From: Kitagawia praeruptora
Lineage: Eukaryota > Streptophyta > Magnoliopsida > Apiales > Apiaceae
Assembly (NCBI GenBank): GCA_037693485.1
Contig: CM075344.1
Location: 95,391,001-95,455,000 of the forward strand
Direction: 5' to 3'
Length of the DNA: 64,000 bases
Made by a program: the position numbers and the translations under genes. Positions 19,148 through 31,569 of this stretch are shown here, one piece after another. The notes under the pieces were generated by a model that was given only the letters and a program-made list of their open reading frames with translations, had not been told where the DNA came from and did not search any database. Position 1 is the stretch's first letter. Each line of letters begins with the position of its first letter.

Positions 19148-20211
19148 TATTTGGCTAGTGAGGAATGCACATTTTTAAAAACGAGAAATACTAGATTTTT
19201 CTTCTTTCCTTGCAGGATAAAGAAAGGAATGAGACAGACAAAGTTGGCACAATTTTGAACCAAGTAACCAACAAACAAGATTTTTCAAGAATTATAACGG
19301 AAACAGTTGTTTTGAGTATTACTTCGCTAAAACATAGAAGTTTCACTGCTAACGTTCCAAATGCATACACATTGTTAATGCTTAGTATCAAATTTATAAC
19401 TAGATGCGCAAGTTTTATTTGTGTTTGGCTGGCTCCAGGGATTTTCACCAAGAGTATTGAATTCAGGGATCCCTTCTCAACTTGCCTACGTACCCCAATT
19501 ACAGGGACCAAGCCCCCGTAGCTCTAGTTTAGGTAGATCACCGCCTAGCCCTAATCTTTAAAAGCAAGCTACATCTCTTTGGATTGTTTCCTTGTGAATG
19601 TGAAGTAGTATCCAATTCAAAGTATGATTCGTAAAGATAAGATCAAATTACATGGGTGGCAGTGAAGTATTTCCATAATTATGTACCAAGCAACAACAGG
19701 TGTCCCTGCTGATTTCTGGTATTGGGTCTTAGACATTTCTCTTAGGAATCAGGGTTAGGCCTCCCTAGCCCAAGGTGGGTAGAACACCATCTACGGCTAG
19801 GCTCCATAGGCCCATTCTCTTAGTAATCAGGGTTAGGCCTCCCAAGCCTTAAGTAAAACACTTTCTAACACAAGGCTCCCTTAGGCCCGTTCTTCTAGGA
19901 ATCGGGAGTAGGCCTCGCTAGCCCAAGGTGGGTAAAACACCTCCTAGGGCTAGGCTCCCTTGGCCATCTATAGACTAAGTGATCCTCTACATGCCTCCTT
20001 TATTTTCTGTACGATTCAAAGTATGCTGTGGAAGACCTCGAAAATAAAAGCAAATACTAGACTCATCATGGCTAACGTCCTTTTAACTTAGTACCTCAAT
20101 GAGGAGTGGACTGTGACCTGGTTGTGATGTAACCATAGAGTGCAGACACATTTAAGTGTGATTTTATTTAAAAGCCAAATATTATTATTTGAAATAATAA
20201 TTATTTATATT
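19148..20211 (-). repeat. LTR relic with ~78-bp tandem repeats; no gene
   Basis: Around 19475-19520 the minus strand reads agctacgggggcttggtccc...ggggtacgtaggcaa, resembling the TATA/leader zone of the LTR at 56976-57856 (cttggtccctatataaac, ggtacgtaggcacc). At 19741-19972 are three diverged tandem units (starts 19741, 19819, 19895) built on agggttaggcctccctagcc. The rest is AT-rich without signal. Probably an old LTR fragment of the same broad family. Confidence 0.5.
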
Positions 20212-20856
20212 TAGGGACGTAAATTGGCCCTCATCGAACCATCAAACTATAGAAGACTTGTCACTGGCATAGTGTGACCGTAATTTAGAAATGTGGGAAT
20301 AAAATGTGATTTTATTGTTAAAGATTGTTTTATCGATTTACAGCTTTAGAACTTTTGTTTTTTTTTTAAAGTATTATTTTGAGCCATCGGGCGATAGTTA
20401 TTTGCTGGGCTTCGTAGCTCATTGTTTTAATATATTTCAGGTTATTAAGTTTTGGATCGAATAAGGATGTGAACTTGCGGATTTTGTGCTACCTGATTTA
20501 GATGCAATTATTGGAAAAGATTTATCGCATTATAGAATAATTTTAGTTTTTAATTGGACACTGATTATTGAATTTGTGTAGCTGCGTTTCTAATTTGATT
20601 GTTTTAGATTATTGTGTTGACTTTGGGTTTGACTTTTGTTGAATTTGGATTTATTTAATAAAGAATTGTATTTTATTTAAGTTGAAAATTTAGAAATAAT
20701 AATCCGAAAAGTCGGGTTTTTACATGTCTTGTATTGCTTGCATTCAGGACCGACCCGGCATGTATTGATTCATTCAAATATATTTTTATACATATTTGTC
20801 TTTAAAATATCTAAATAAAACAAGTATTTTTTTTTTGAAAACAAAACAACTTCCAT

Positions 20857-21366
20857 TCAAGAAGATAAATCAAACGAAAGAGCCTCCAACAAGCACGTAG
20901 GAGGAGACGTGAAAACAATATGGGAATTAGCTAAACATGGGAATCTAGCCATACTATGAGCTACCCTGTTAGCTTCTCTCCGAATAAAACGAACCGAAAC
21001 CGTTGCCATACTTTGCAACTCCTGTTTGCATACTTCGATAATGTCACCTACATCCAGCAAATTCTTCTTACCCTCTGTAATCGCTTTGACACCAAGCAGT
21101 GAGTCTGATTCCAGAGAGACCAAACCAGTGTTGAAGCTCTCTTCCTTAAGCCACGACAGTGCCTCCCTCACACCTATAACCTCAGCCTCCAAGACAGATG
21201 CAACCATTGGAAAGCTCATCACTTTACCTGCAATAAACGCCCCCATATGATTTCTCATTACCAACCCTATCGAGAAATTTCTAGCATTTGGAAAAACGGA
21301 CGTGTCCACATTGACTTTCATATCACCCAAATCTGGTCGTTGCCATCTGTTTGCAGTTCTCTCCAC
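20857..21366 (-). pseudogene. LINE ORF2 RNase H domain (copy B)
   Basis: 169-aa counterpart of the copy A domain with the same Asp/Glu/Asp landmarks. I saw three substitutions in the protein (RQDLGDV to RPDLGDM, and M to V in VIGVREAL). It is separated from zf-RVT by the same frameshift as in copy A. Confidence 0.85.
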
Positions 21367-21413
21367 TCTATGCCCTGTCTAAGTACTGTTACTAGCCTAT
21401 TTCTTCTTCGCCT

Positions 21414-22595
21414 CTATCCACTCCGAGTGCATTTTAAAACTACTGTCCATGGCAAATGCAGCTGTGACAGTCTTTTCATCCCAGACTTTCTTGTTCCTCC
21501 AAAACCACAACCCCATAACACTATACAGATTTTACTCACTTCTTCTACAGGTGCAGTACTAATTTTCTCGAGAAGCCATTCATGCGCATATTCAACACTA
21601 CTCCAGTCATAAAGTAAGCCCACGTGGTGCCAACATTCACTTGCAAAATCACAGTCGAAGAACAAATGAGCCATATGTTCGATGTCATTCAAGCACATCG
21701 GACAGGTAAAAGGCACTCTAACCCCTTTAGCCCTCAACCTCCATTTAACTGGAATAGCATTACGACAGAAATGCCATATGAAAACTTTTACGTTGTGAGG
21801 AACTTTCAAATGCCAAACTTTCTTCCATCCAACACCTTGCACAATAGTATCAGTTTCATGATGCCTGTTAAACCAGTAATGATACCCTGACTTTGCATTG
21901 TACTCCCCATTGTTAGAATCCATCCAAACCACCCTATCTGGTCTGTCTCTCTGCGGTATAGGCAAGGCCAAAATGGCTTCTGCATCTTCTTGTACAAACC
22001 GTTCTCTGACCATAGTTTGATTCCATCTTTTCTCATTAGTGCAAAACAGACTCGAAACAACTTCATTTCTGCCATCATAAATCTGATTCGACTCAACACA
22101 AAAATTCTTCTTTGCTCTCAACCAAGGATCCTTAGTAGCTTTGATTTCATTCCCATTGCCTAACACCCATCTGAACCCACCATTTAGCTCCTCTTTAGTT
22201 GTCCAAATACCCTTCCATATAAAGCTAGGTTTATTGCCTTTACCAGCCTTCAAAACAGTAGAACTTGGAAAGTATCTAGCTTTAAACAATCTGGACACGA
22301 GAGAACTAGCATTGTGTAAAAAAGACCAAATATGTTTGCCAAGCAACGCAATATTAAATCCATATAAATCCCTGAACCCCATCCCTCCTCTACTTTTAGC
22401 ATAACTCATATTCTTCCAAGACAACCAATTCAATCCTTTCAGATTTCCCGCCTTGCCATTTCTCCACCAGTAATTGTTGTACATTTGCTCTAATTCCTGA
22501 CATATTGATTTAGGAATTAGGAAACAAGACATACTATAGGCTGGTATAGCCTGGGCTACATTTCGAATCACAACAGTCTTGCCAGCTTGTGACAT
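21414..22595 (-). pseudogene. LINE ORF2 zf-RVT region (copy B, unbroken segment)
   Basis: 393 codons open from MSQAGKTVVIRNVAQAIPAY through YNNYWWRNGKAGN, the GNGNEIKATKDPWLR block and zf-RVT (FTCPMCLNDIEHMAHLFFDC). It shows the ancestral state of the two short sequences deleted in copy A. Downstream it shares the frameshift that turns the expected GLWFWRNKK into WGCGFGGTRK. Confidence 0.82.
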
Positions 22596-22846
22596 TGGTT
22601 TTGCTTGCCATGCTTGAATGCACTAACTAGCTTTGTCCTTTATATAGCTGAAAACTCTCGTTTTTGATCTACCTACTAGAGAGGGTAGACCAAGATATTT
22701 GGTACTTTCCAAGTCATTATGAACCCCAAGAATGGTTGAGATCTCTACCTGTTTATCACGTCTTATATTAGCACTGAAAAACACTCCAGATTTCTAAAAG
22801 TTGACTGACTGTCCTGAACATAATTCATAGTTCAAAAGTAACTGCT

Positions 22847-24943
22847 TTACATTCGTTGCCTCCTCCACTGTCGCTTGGAAGATAGGAAGCTATCATCCGC
22901 AAAAAGAAGGTGGGACACCATTGGAGCATCTGGATAAATTCTGCAGCAATTAATATCGCCACTAGCCGTCGCTTCATCAAGGGCATTTGATAAGCCCTCA
23001 ATACAAAGTAAGAAGAGATAAGGGGAGAGGGGATCCCCCTGTCTTAGTCCCTTTTTTGGCGTGATTGGGCCAATAATTGAATCATTGAAATAGAAATTGT
23101 AAGTAACCGTCTTCACACACATCATCATCCAGTCAACCCAGGTATCACAGAAGCCCATGATGATCAGCCTTTGTCGAAGAAAAGACCAACACACTCTGTC
23201 ATATGCTTTGCTAATATCCAGTTTAAGAGCTACTTCTCCTCCTGTTCCATGTTTTTTCATGCTCATATGATGGATTAATTCAAAAGAAACTAGGACATTG
23301 TCCGTAATACTTCTATCTTTAATAAAAGCAGACTGATTCTCCGAAATAACAAAAGGCAGAATAGTTTTCATTCTATTTGCAAGGACTTTAGCAACGATTT
23401 TATAGAGGACATTGCAGAGAGCAATAGGCCTAAGATCTTTCATACAAGAGGCATTTTCTTTTTTCGGAATAAGGACAACATTCGTGCAATTAAGCTCACC
23501 TGGAAACTTCTTTGTATACAACCATTCCTTGCAATATTTGAACACTTCTTGTCCCATGACCGACCAAAATTTTTGGAAGAAAGCAGGGTTAAGGCCATCA
23601 GGACCCGATGCCTTGTCGTGGTGCATCTGTTTTACTGCCTCCGTAAACTCACCAAAAGAGAACTCCTCTATTAGCATTTTATTCTGGGCTTCTGAGACAA
23701 CCCTATGCCCTTGCACATTCTGAGTCTCATTCACAATGTCATTGACAGTAAACAGCGTAGTGAATTATTCCTTGACCACTTCACACATACCATCTTGATC
23801 CTCGATTTTATGACCCTCAATGTCAAAGAGAAAATTGATTTTGTTGGCCTTTTTCCTTGCAGAAGCTGAGGAATGAAAAAATTTGGTGTTTTCGTCACCA
23901 TCTTGGAGCCAGAATAATTTCGCCCTTTGCTTCCAGTAGGTTTCCTCTTGTTGTAAAAGAATATTCAAATTCTCCTTTTCACTTATGTAGGCCTGCACAC
24001 TCTGAGCATCACGACATTCAGCTAACCTGTCAAGATTTGCCTTAAACTCCTTCACTTTTTCTCTGAACTTATGGAAGAAAGATCTCCCCCAACGAGCCAT
24101 GAACGACGTGACCTCAATTAACTTTGGAAGTAGATGAACCACTGGGATTGCCTTCCAGACCTCACTAACCTCCTTTATAAAATTCTGATCTTTCAGCCAC
24201 ATATTTTCGAAACGGAACCTCAAGGTCTTCCTTCTAATATCCACTTTAACCAAATCCAACATAATGGCATCATGGTCAGACACTGAAGTGCGAATGATTT
24301 CCAGGTTGTGCATCGGGAATTTATTCCACCAGTTCACTGTTGCAAAACCTCTGTCAAGTTTCTCTCTCACCCAAGTCTGTGATCCTCTGCTCTTCTCCCA
24401 CGTGTACTTTCCTCCATTTAAGATAAGTTCAGACAGATGACATTCCTCTACTACATTTCGAAAACCATCTAGCAAACACTGAGGATGAGCAATCAACCCT
24501 TTTTTATCCGAAGCACTTAATAAATCATTGAAATCTCCCCATATGATTCAGGGCAGCGCCGAAATACCAGCTAGTCTGCGAATTAGATTCCATGACTCTC
24601 TTCTTCTCGTCCTTTCTGGATAACCATAGAAACACGACAAACGCCACGAAGCAGCATTGTTATCTAAAAATAGCATGTCAATATGATGTTGAGAGTAACC
24701 ATAAATTTCACACTGTAAAGAACGTTTCCATAAAATCGCCAAACCTCCACTACGTCCTACTCTATCAACCGAAAAACAATGATCAAAACCAAAGCGTACT
24801 CTGAGTTCTTCAATCTTATTTGCAAAAGAAATAGTCTCTATTAAGAAAATAAAACTGGGTTTACGATCTCTTATTAGATCATAAAGAGTACGAACTGTTC
24901 GAGGATTCCCAAGCCCTCGACAATTCCAACTTATGCACCTCAT
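22847..24943 (-). pseudogene. LINE ORF2 endonuclease and RT part (copy B, two nonsense codons)
   Basis: Three same-frame segments, 24943-24548, 24496-23765 and 23734-22847, correspond to the single 698-codon frame of copy A. A TGG-to-TGA change truncates after GISALP (about 24547), and a TAA follows VVKE (about 23764). The RT motifs KLDISKAYDRV, GLRQGDPLSPYLFLL and FADDSFL are intact. The frameshift after FADD and the later TAG are shared with copy A. Confidence 0.85.
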
Positions 24944-26110
24944 TGCGACTGGCTAGCTTGCCTCGCAAGCTTAGCCATTAAAATAGGGGAGGTCTCTATA
25001 CAATCCACATCAGAAAGAATAGAGTCCTTGTTTACGTTATTTTGAGTTTTATGTTGGGCCATATTCTCATGCAACCCGCTTCTTTGTCTTTTCCAATCTT
25101 CAAGATTAAGCCCATATTGTTCCTCAGTATCCAGTTCCTCAGGCCCATTAGCATTCAAATTTCCCGCTTTGTGACCAGCCTTACTATCTCTAAAATTCAA
25201 ATTGCCCGTGATATCAGAAAAAACAGTTGCTTTCCCCCCTGATATCTCGCGAAGTGCCAGCTCGTACAGGATCAGATTTTTGAATTCCCTGATTTCCCGC
25301 CGTAGAGTTATCCATCCCACTCTGTCGTCCCCAATCACCGTCGTCTCTAAGCCACTTACTCTTAACACCTCCCGTCAATCTCCGAGGTTGGGCACGCAAC
25401 CAGGATCCCCATTCCTTACTGACCTCCTCACTGCCTGCTTTCAGCTTTTTATGACAAAAACGCTCCGTATGTGAGAGCATTCCACAGACAAAGCAGAAGT
25501 CCCCTAACTTCTCGTACTTGCAATTCACCATTACTTCCGAATTGTCCTTTTTACAGATTTTCTTTCTCCTTTTCAATGGTCTGCGAACATCGATTCTGAT
25601 TCTCAACCTCATGAACTCCCTCCAAATACTCGAGTTATTCTTCGTATCATACTGCAAGAATTGTCCAAAGAAATTGCCTAGTTGTTTACCAACCACTTCA
25701 GACATATAACCAACGGGTAAATCATGAATCTGCACCCAAAAATCCACTTCCACCAATGGCACTCTAGTAGGATCTTCCCCTATTTTGATTGCGCTCATAA
25801 CCAGCAATGCGCCATCAAAAGTCCAAGGCCCATTCGACACCACCCAATTCATATCCTCCTTGTGATAGAATTGAAACAAGAACAGTCCTTCTTTCAAATC
25901 CTTGATACTAATGCCCATAGCAGGTTTCCACAAATCCGCCATCTTCAATTTCATAGCACGAACGTTGATGCTCTTTTCCGTTAGAAAACGACCCACTAGA
26001 CATAACTCAAATCGATTAACCTCTTCTTCCACCCCTGTTTCAAAGGATAGTTCTTCATTTTCTTCGTTTGTAATGTCCATCTCAGCCAACTGCATCTCTA
26101 TGTCATCCAT
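24940..26110 (-). pseudogene. LINE ORF1: DUF4283 and CCHC knuckle (copy B)
   Basis: ATG at 26110. Same DUF4283 domain and knuckle (CFVCGMLSHTERFC, His-to-Arg at a non-ligand site relative to copy A) and the same frame change before the C-terminal 142-codon frame. It ends in the ATGA overlap with ORF2. Confidence 0.85.
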
Positions 26111-26776
26111 GGTTGACCACACAGAGAAAACTCACACAATCTTTTACAAGAAAGGAGAGAGAAATTCAAAAGCTCTCACATGAAAGGAGAGAAACAAGAT
26201 AATAATCTATACTAAATAAAACAAGTATTATTCACTATATTCAAAAAAATCAAAATAAAGAAGGTACTGGTTCCGTTTTTTTATTTTTCCTGTAGTTTCC
26301 ATGATTTTTCAAATCCGTGAAAAAGTGAAAACCAGATACTTCTGGATTCGAAGTAGGATGGACTTCATATTCAAAAGAAAATCCAAGTCGGTGAACAGTA
26401 GATTTTTTATGTGAAAACAGGGGGGCATTTTGGTAATTACTCCATACCGCAGAAAGTTTATGCGGTACGGTGTTATTTTATTTAAATCACAGCCGTTGGA
26501 TCAACGATCCAACGACTTAAAAGCCGTATGTTAAATAACCCGTCCCTGGCACCGGGAGCCATACATAATTACGTCAAGAGTTATATAGTGATACACTTTT
26601 CTTTGCACTTTTTGTAGGCTATGCGTTTTATGTAACAAATGATTTCTTATTTGTTAGATGAATGATTCAACGGTCAGGAGTTGTAACATGTATTGCAGTA
26701 AATACTTGTGGTACATGTAAATTCTTCCTATATATTGTCGACATTTTTAGCTGCACTTGTACACCTGTATATGCAT

Positions 26777-27222
26777 GTTGATATAAGATTTAAGTTGACA
26801 TATATAAGATTTTTTTTTAAAAGAATAATTTTATAAAAATTGGTTTAAGGCCATGCATATGTAACATATTCTTTTATTATTTTTTAAACAAAATCATTTT
26901 TATAAAAACTGAATTATAGTGTTCTCAATTTTTTTAATATATATTATATTTTTATCATGTCATATCATGTCATTTCATTTTCATATTATATTATTTATAA
27001 TACTCTTTTATATTATAATTTTTATAAATTATATGTCACACATCTAAATTATAATTATTTTTTATTGTAAAGTAGGTCGTAGTATAATTATTGATTCGGT
27101 TTAAAAAATAATATAAGAATATGTTACAAATGTATGACCTTAAACCAATTTTTATAAAATTAATTCTTTTAAAAATAATAAAAAACAGATCATATGTATA
27201 TCAGCTTAAACCTTAGATCAAC
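26777..27222. repeat. MITE with long inverted repeats, duplicate copy
   Basis: Copy B of the element at 13386-13832, one base shorter in an A-run and with one a-to-t change. Confidence 0.75.
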
Positions 27223-27266
27223 AGGAGGCATATACACGTGTACAGGTACCACTGAAAATGTCTACG

Positions 27267-27771
27267 GTAAGAGCAACTCCAAGGCAGAAGGTCCCTTACC
27301 TATATCTGACCCGGCAATATTTAGGGATTTTGCTTCAAAAGTAGTCCTCCAACCGTTCTTCCCCTTACCAATATATTTTAGGGGAGAGAAAATGGAACCC
27401 TACATGTGAGGAACCAAAATTAGAGCATCTCCAAGGATACACTCTTTCCTTAACTCCTAAAATAAGGATTATTAATAATATAGGAAATCAAAATGATATT
27501 TCACTCCAATGATAATCCCTATATAGATACCATATATTTTAAAAGTTTAATTTTTAAAATTTAAAAGTTTGAAATTTAAATAAATCAACCAATGGGAAGG
27601 GGAGCAGATGACGTGGAAAAAGATAGGGGCTGATATTTGGATCCTCACATGTAGGGATCTATTTTCTCTCCCCTAAAATATATTGGGAAGGAGAGAAGTG
27701 GTTGGAGAGTATTTTTTGGAAGAAAATCCCTAAAATTGGTAAGGGGTGTGCATCCTTGGAGATGCTCTTAC
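27267..27771. repeat. MITE with AGAGC(A/T)(A/T)CTCCAAGG termini, duplicate copy
   Basis: Copy B of the element at 13877-14381, with the same terminal and internal inverted repeats. Confidence 0.7.
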
Positions 27772-28026
27772 TCCCCTATAATTGTCAGGTCATCTCCCGC
27801 TTCTATCTCCTGCTATATCTCTCCTCTCCGACCTATATTTTCTTTCTCCTCTCTGCCTTCTTTCCAGATTTAGCCAATATGTACGATGGGAAATGTTATT
27901 TTGGGAACTAATTTTTTGTTTCCGGATTTATAAAAAATCATAGCGTATGAAAAGAAATCATGTCCCTAGTAAAAATAATATTTTGATATCCCGAATATAA
28001 TTATTTTTTTTGTTTTTTTTTGAATA

Positions 28027-28360
28027 AATAATTTTTTTGTTGGTGTAAGAGTTAATGATAAAGTTGAAGATCGCAAAATACATTTATTTTTTTTATTTTT
28101 ATTAAATGTAATAATAAATTAAGAAATTAAAAATGGAGTTTTTATTTGAAAAATCATTAAAATTTAATGAAATACATAGTCATTCAAATTTCAAATTTCA
28201 AAATAATACTATAAAATTACTTTTCAAAATATAGGGAACCAATGTAGGGAATATCATTGGAGTAAAACAACATTTTGGTTACCTATGTTTTAGGGAATCA
28301 ATATTTAACTATATTTTAGGGATCCAAAATAGGGATTAGCATTGGAATTGCTCTAAATAG
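28027..28360. repeat. AT-rich tail of a further MITE-like repeat
   Basis: Contains aatgtagggaatatcattgga, tattttagggatccaaaatag and ends attggaattgctcta at about 28343-28357, resembling the GAGCAATTCCAAT terminus of related MITEs. The other end is not clear. 28361-28575 holds nothing I recognise. Confidence 0.4.
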
Positions 28361-28580
28361 AAGGAGTTTACACGTACCGCGAATATTTAATGCAATATGT
28401 ACTAAAATTTTCTTCTAATCTTGACCGTTGAATAATTGATCTGGCGGATGAGAAATCACTTGTTACATAAATCATCCCTGTCAAGCTATAGTCATTATGC
28501 ACAAAGTGAGATTTGTTTTGTAAAGTGGTGTATAACGTCTTTTCATCTATGCAATCGAAAATATTACCTGGTCACAATTT

Positions 28581-31123
28581 TATTATGGCACTTACATAAT
28601 CCGAGATTTACAAACCACCAATACAGAGAATACACACAACCAATCAATTAGTTAATAAGATCCACCAAAGCGTGGTCACACGTTATTTAAGTATCATTTC
28701 TACTTTTATCAACAATAAGTAAAAGCAAAATAAGAACACACACAATATTTGACGTGGAAACACCCACCCCCAAACTCGTATTATTAATCTAAACAATTAT
28801 CAATGCATCGAAACAATAACACCCAAACAGTGTACCAAACCCGATACTTGAGCCAATAATGCTTAATCATCTCACAAACAATACCTAAGACTACATGAAT
28901 AAAGGCCCCCAATATCACAATTTGAGATCAAATGGCCCCAAATATCACAATTCAAAATAATGGCCCCAAATATCACTCTAATACACAAGATAATATAGCG
29001 TTTAATTTTTTTTTTCAAAACGCTAAATCGCTTTCCGTTTTCAGAGGAGCTAGGATGGGGGACGTTGGCGTCTTGGGGAATGGGGATGGTTGGGGGGTGG
29101 GGAAGACACTACATCATGTGGCGTTGGAGGGTTTTTTCAATTTGTTTTTTGTTTTTTTTGTTTTTTTTGTTTTCTTCTAAATATATATTTCCATTAACTT
29201 TTGGGATTCAATATTTCCATTTTGGGTTTTAGAAATATTTATAACAACGAATAAATCGTATACGAAATTAGGGTTTAGGGTTTGGTTTAGGGGGGTTTAC
29301 AACCCTAAATCCTAACTCATCCTAATCTTTAAACGCGTTATCGTTTAAAAATCAGGCCGCCGGATTCAATCTTTTAATTAAAATTTTTAAATTTTATTTG
29401 TATTTCCTTTGGGTATCAACAATTAACTTTTGGGGTTCAACAGTTCCATTTTGGGTTTAGAATATATTTAGGAGAAAACAAAAAAAAAATTTGAACATCC
29501 AAAACGCCTGATGAAGTAGCGCTTTCATTTTACTATACACACCAGGTAAACTAGCGTTTAGGGTAAACGTTACATAAGCCAGTGTTGTTAAGTTCCAAAA
29601 CAAAACTTTAGTTAGCGTTAACAGTAAAAAAAAAAAAAAGGAAACGCTACACGATGTAGCGTTTTCAATAAAAAATGAAAACGCTACACGAACCTATGTC
29701 TTGGAGTGATATTTGGGGCCAAGTTTTTGAGTTGTGATATTTGGGACCATTTACTTTCAAATTGTGATATATAGGGCCAATACCCAGACTACATCTCATG
29801 AGTATTCACCTATCAAACAAATACAATATGACTATGTATATATAGCCATCCAAAAATTAGTCACCAAGACTTATCATACTTGTTCTACAAGTCTTACCAT
29901 ATTTGTTATACAAGCCTTCCAATTCTTGGCATTACTTAATTTAGTGATCAAGACATACCATATATAATAATTATCTACACATACAATTACTATCTTACCC
30001 ATATAAATCTTGGACCACCAAATCCATAACATCATACTGGGTTGAAACCCAACAATCCAATACCCATGTCGGATTGAACGGTAGCCATCAAACAATCGAC
30101 GTCCATTCACAAATACCTTCCCTCGAACAAGAACCTCCTCTTGTTCTTCCAAACAATGAGTGTCGCTAAAACTCGTTTAGTGAACTCCAAACCATCGTTC
30201 TTCTCCATAACGATGTATCCATCTACAAAATCACGTGCATCAACCACCACAAGTGCTCTTCCATATGTAGAGTCACCCGATCCTTGCTTTCACAATCCTT
30301 CGGTCTCTTAAAAAAAATCACTAGTATCATCCAAATAGTTTACCTGGTTGATCAAGTCATTGAAACAACTGCGATGCCTCTTCCATCTTCCATCTCGAGT
30401 CCGAACACAGGATTGATCCACGGTGCAAGCCAACCTCAAAATCGCACGTAACTTTGTCTCTTCCCATTTTAGCAGTCTCCTTGTCAACGAATCCTTCATT
30501 ATACTTTGCCATACCAACTGAACCTCGAACTTTCCCTCAACCTCATCCATCACGAACCTTGGCTCTTGATACAACTTGTTAGGGGACTTACACAAATCCG
30601 AGATTCACAAACCACCAATGTAGAGCACATACACAACCAATCAATTAGTTGAAAAGATCCACCAAAGCGCGGTCACACTATTCAAGTATCACGTCTACTT
30701 CTATCAACAATAAGTAAAAGCAAAACAAGAACACACACAATATTATCTAAAAAATTATCAAGAATACATCAAAATAATAACATCCAAACGGTGTCCTAAA
30801 CCCGATACTTGAGCCAACAATGCTCAAGTATCTCCCAAACAATACCTAAGATTACATCTCTTAAGTATTCACATATCAAACAAATACAATATGACTATGT
30901 ATATATAGCCATCCAAAGCTTAGTCACTAAAACTTACCATACTTGTTGTACAAGTCTTACAATACTTGTTATACAAGCCTTCCAATTTTTGGCACCTAAT
31001 TACCCAATTTAATGATCAAGACATACCATATATAATAATTATCTACACATACAATTATTATCTTATCCATATATATCTCGGACTACCTAAACTCATAACA
31101 TCATATTAGATTGAAACCCAACA
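28581..31123 (-). mobile_element. non-autonomous LTR retrotransposon (minus strand), TSD aattt
   Basis: The 5' LTR is 30577-31123 (547 bp, minus reading tgttgggttt...ccctaaca). The 3' LTR is 28581-30054, which includes an 889-bp Mutator-like insertion and is ~576 bp without it. The 5-bp TSD aattt is at 28576-28580 and 31124-31128. A PBS-like ttgtatcaagagcc lies just inside the 5' LTR (about 30561-30575). The internal region is only ~520 bp (30055-30576). Its one short minus-strand ORF (30308-30595) begins in the LTR and has no recognisable gag or pol motif. LTR divergence is substantial, so the insertion is old. Confidence 0.82.
28897..29785. mobile_element. non-autonomous Mutator-like element with 9-bp TSD
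   Basis: The TSD agactacat is at 28888-28896 and 29786-29794; the other LTR of the host element shows the empty site (agattacat near 30848). The ~80-bp terminal inverted repeats each contain three copies of a tggccccaaatatcac-type unit. The interior has many gaaaacgctac / gtagcgttttc motifs in both orientations, including a hairpin at about 29642-29667. No transposase. Short ORFs inside (for example 28932-29180) are not supported. Confidence 0.85.
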
Positions 31124-31128
31124 AATTT

Positions 31129-31569
31129 TGGATATGAACAACCTACTATCTGTGGATACATAAAATAAATCTTATTTTGGTACGTGCATATTATTTTAGG
31201 TGTTTTATAATTTCAAATTTATCTACTTTCATCTATAACATATCATCAAAGATTAAAGATCATACAAAATTAACCAAGTAGAAATAGTATGTTTAAAGCA
31301 TCTCCGATGATAGAGATCACTCAATTAAAATTTCAAACTACTTATCATAAATAATTTATATTAAATTATAATAAGTAAATTAGGAAATAATTGTTTGTAT
31401 TTTGGTTCAATGATTTAACCATACAAATATGACCGTTAAATTTTTAGTAAATCGATGAGAACCATTAGATCTAACATTAAGGAATATTCTATATTTGTGC
31501 TAATTTAATAAATACCAAGATTCAAATTCTATTAACAAAGATTTAAAGTTAAGAATTTATATTATTTAT
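31129..31569. other. AT-rich spacer, no gene
   Basis: Simple AT-rich DNA between two LTR elements. A catctccgatgatag string at about 31300 hints at a decayed MITE end but nothing can be delimited. Confidence 0.4.

Larger units (their letters stand above)
20829..26211 (-). mobile_element. full-length L1-type LINE, copy B (inactive)
   Basis: Same element and same 18-bp TSD (20811-20828 and 26212-26229) as copy A. The domain order is identical. The zf-RVT region is unbroken here over 393 codons (21414-22595), whereas the endonuclease/RT part is cut by two nonsense codons not present in copy A. Confidence 0.92.
20212..28026. repeat. segmental duplication, copy B (~7.8 kb)
   Basis: Direct-orientation partner of 6841-14636. 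It begins in the middle of solo-LTR sequence (20212-20724 equals 6841-7354, including the tgtct flank) with no TE boundary at the junction, and ends at tttttgaata. It keeps two short sequences (near 22390 and 22540) deleted in copy A, and carries its own nonsense changes in LINE ORF2. Confidence 0.9.

Noticed and set aside
28932..29180. 82-codon ORF in the Mutator-like element
   Set aside because: It ends in a poly-Phe/Val run from a T-rich repeat and lies in TIR and interior repeats; no transposase motif.
29734..31012. Short ORFs with shared peptide SPIKQIQYDYVYIAIQ
   Set aside because: They are the two LTR copies of the non-autonomous element; the similarity is LTR identity, not a gene family.
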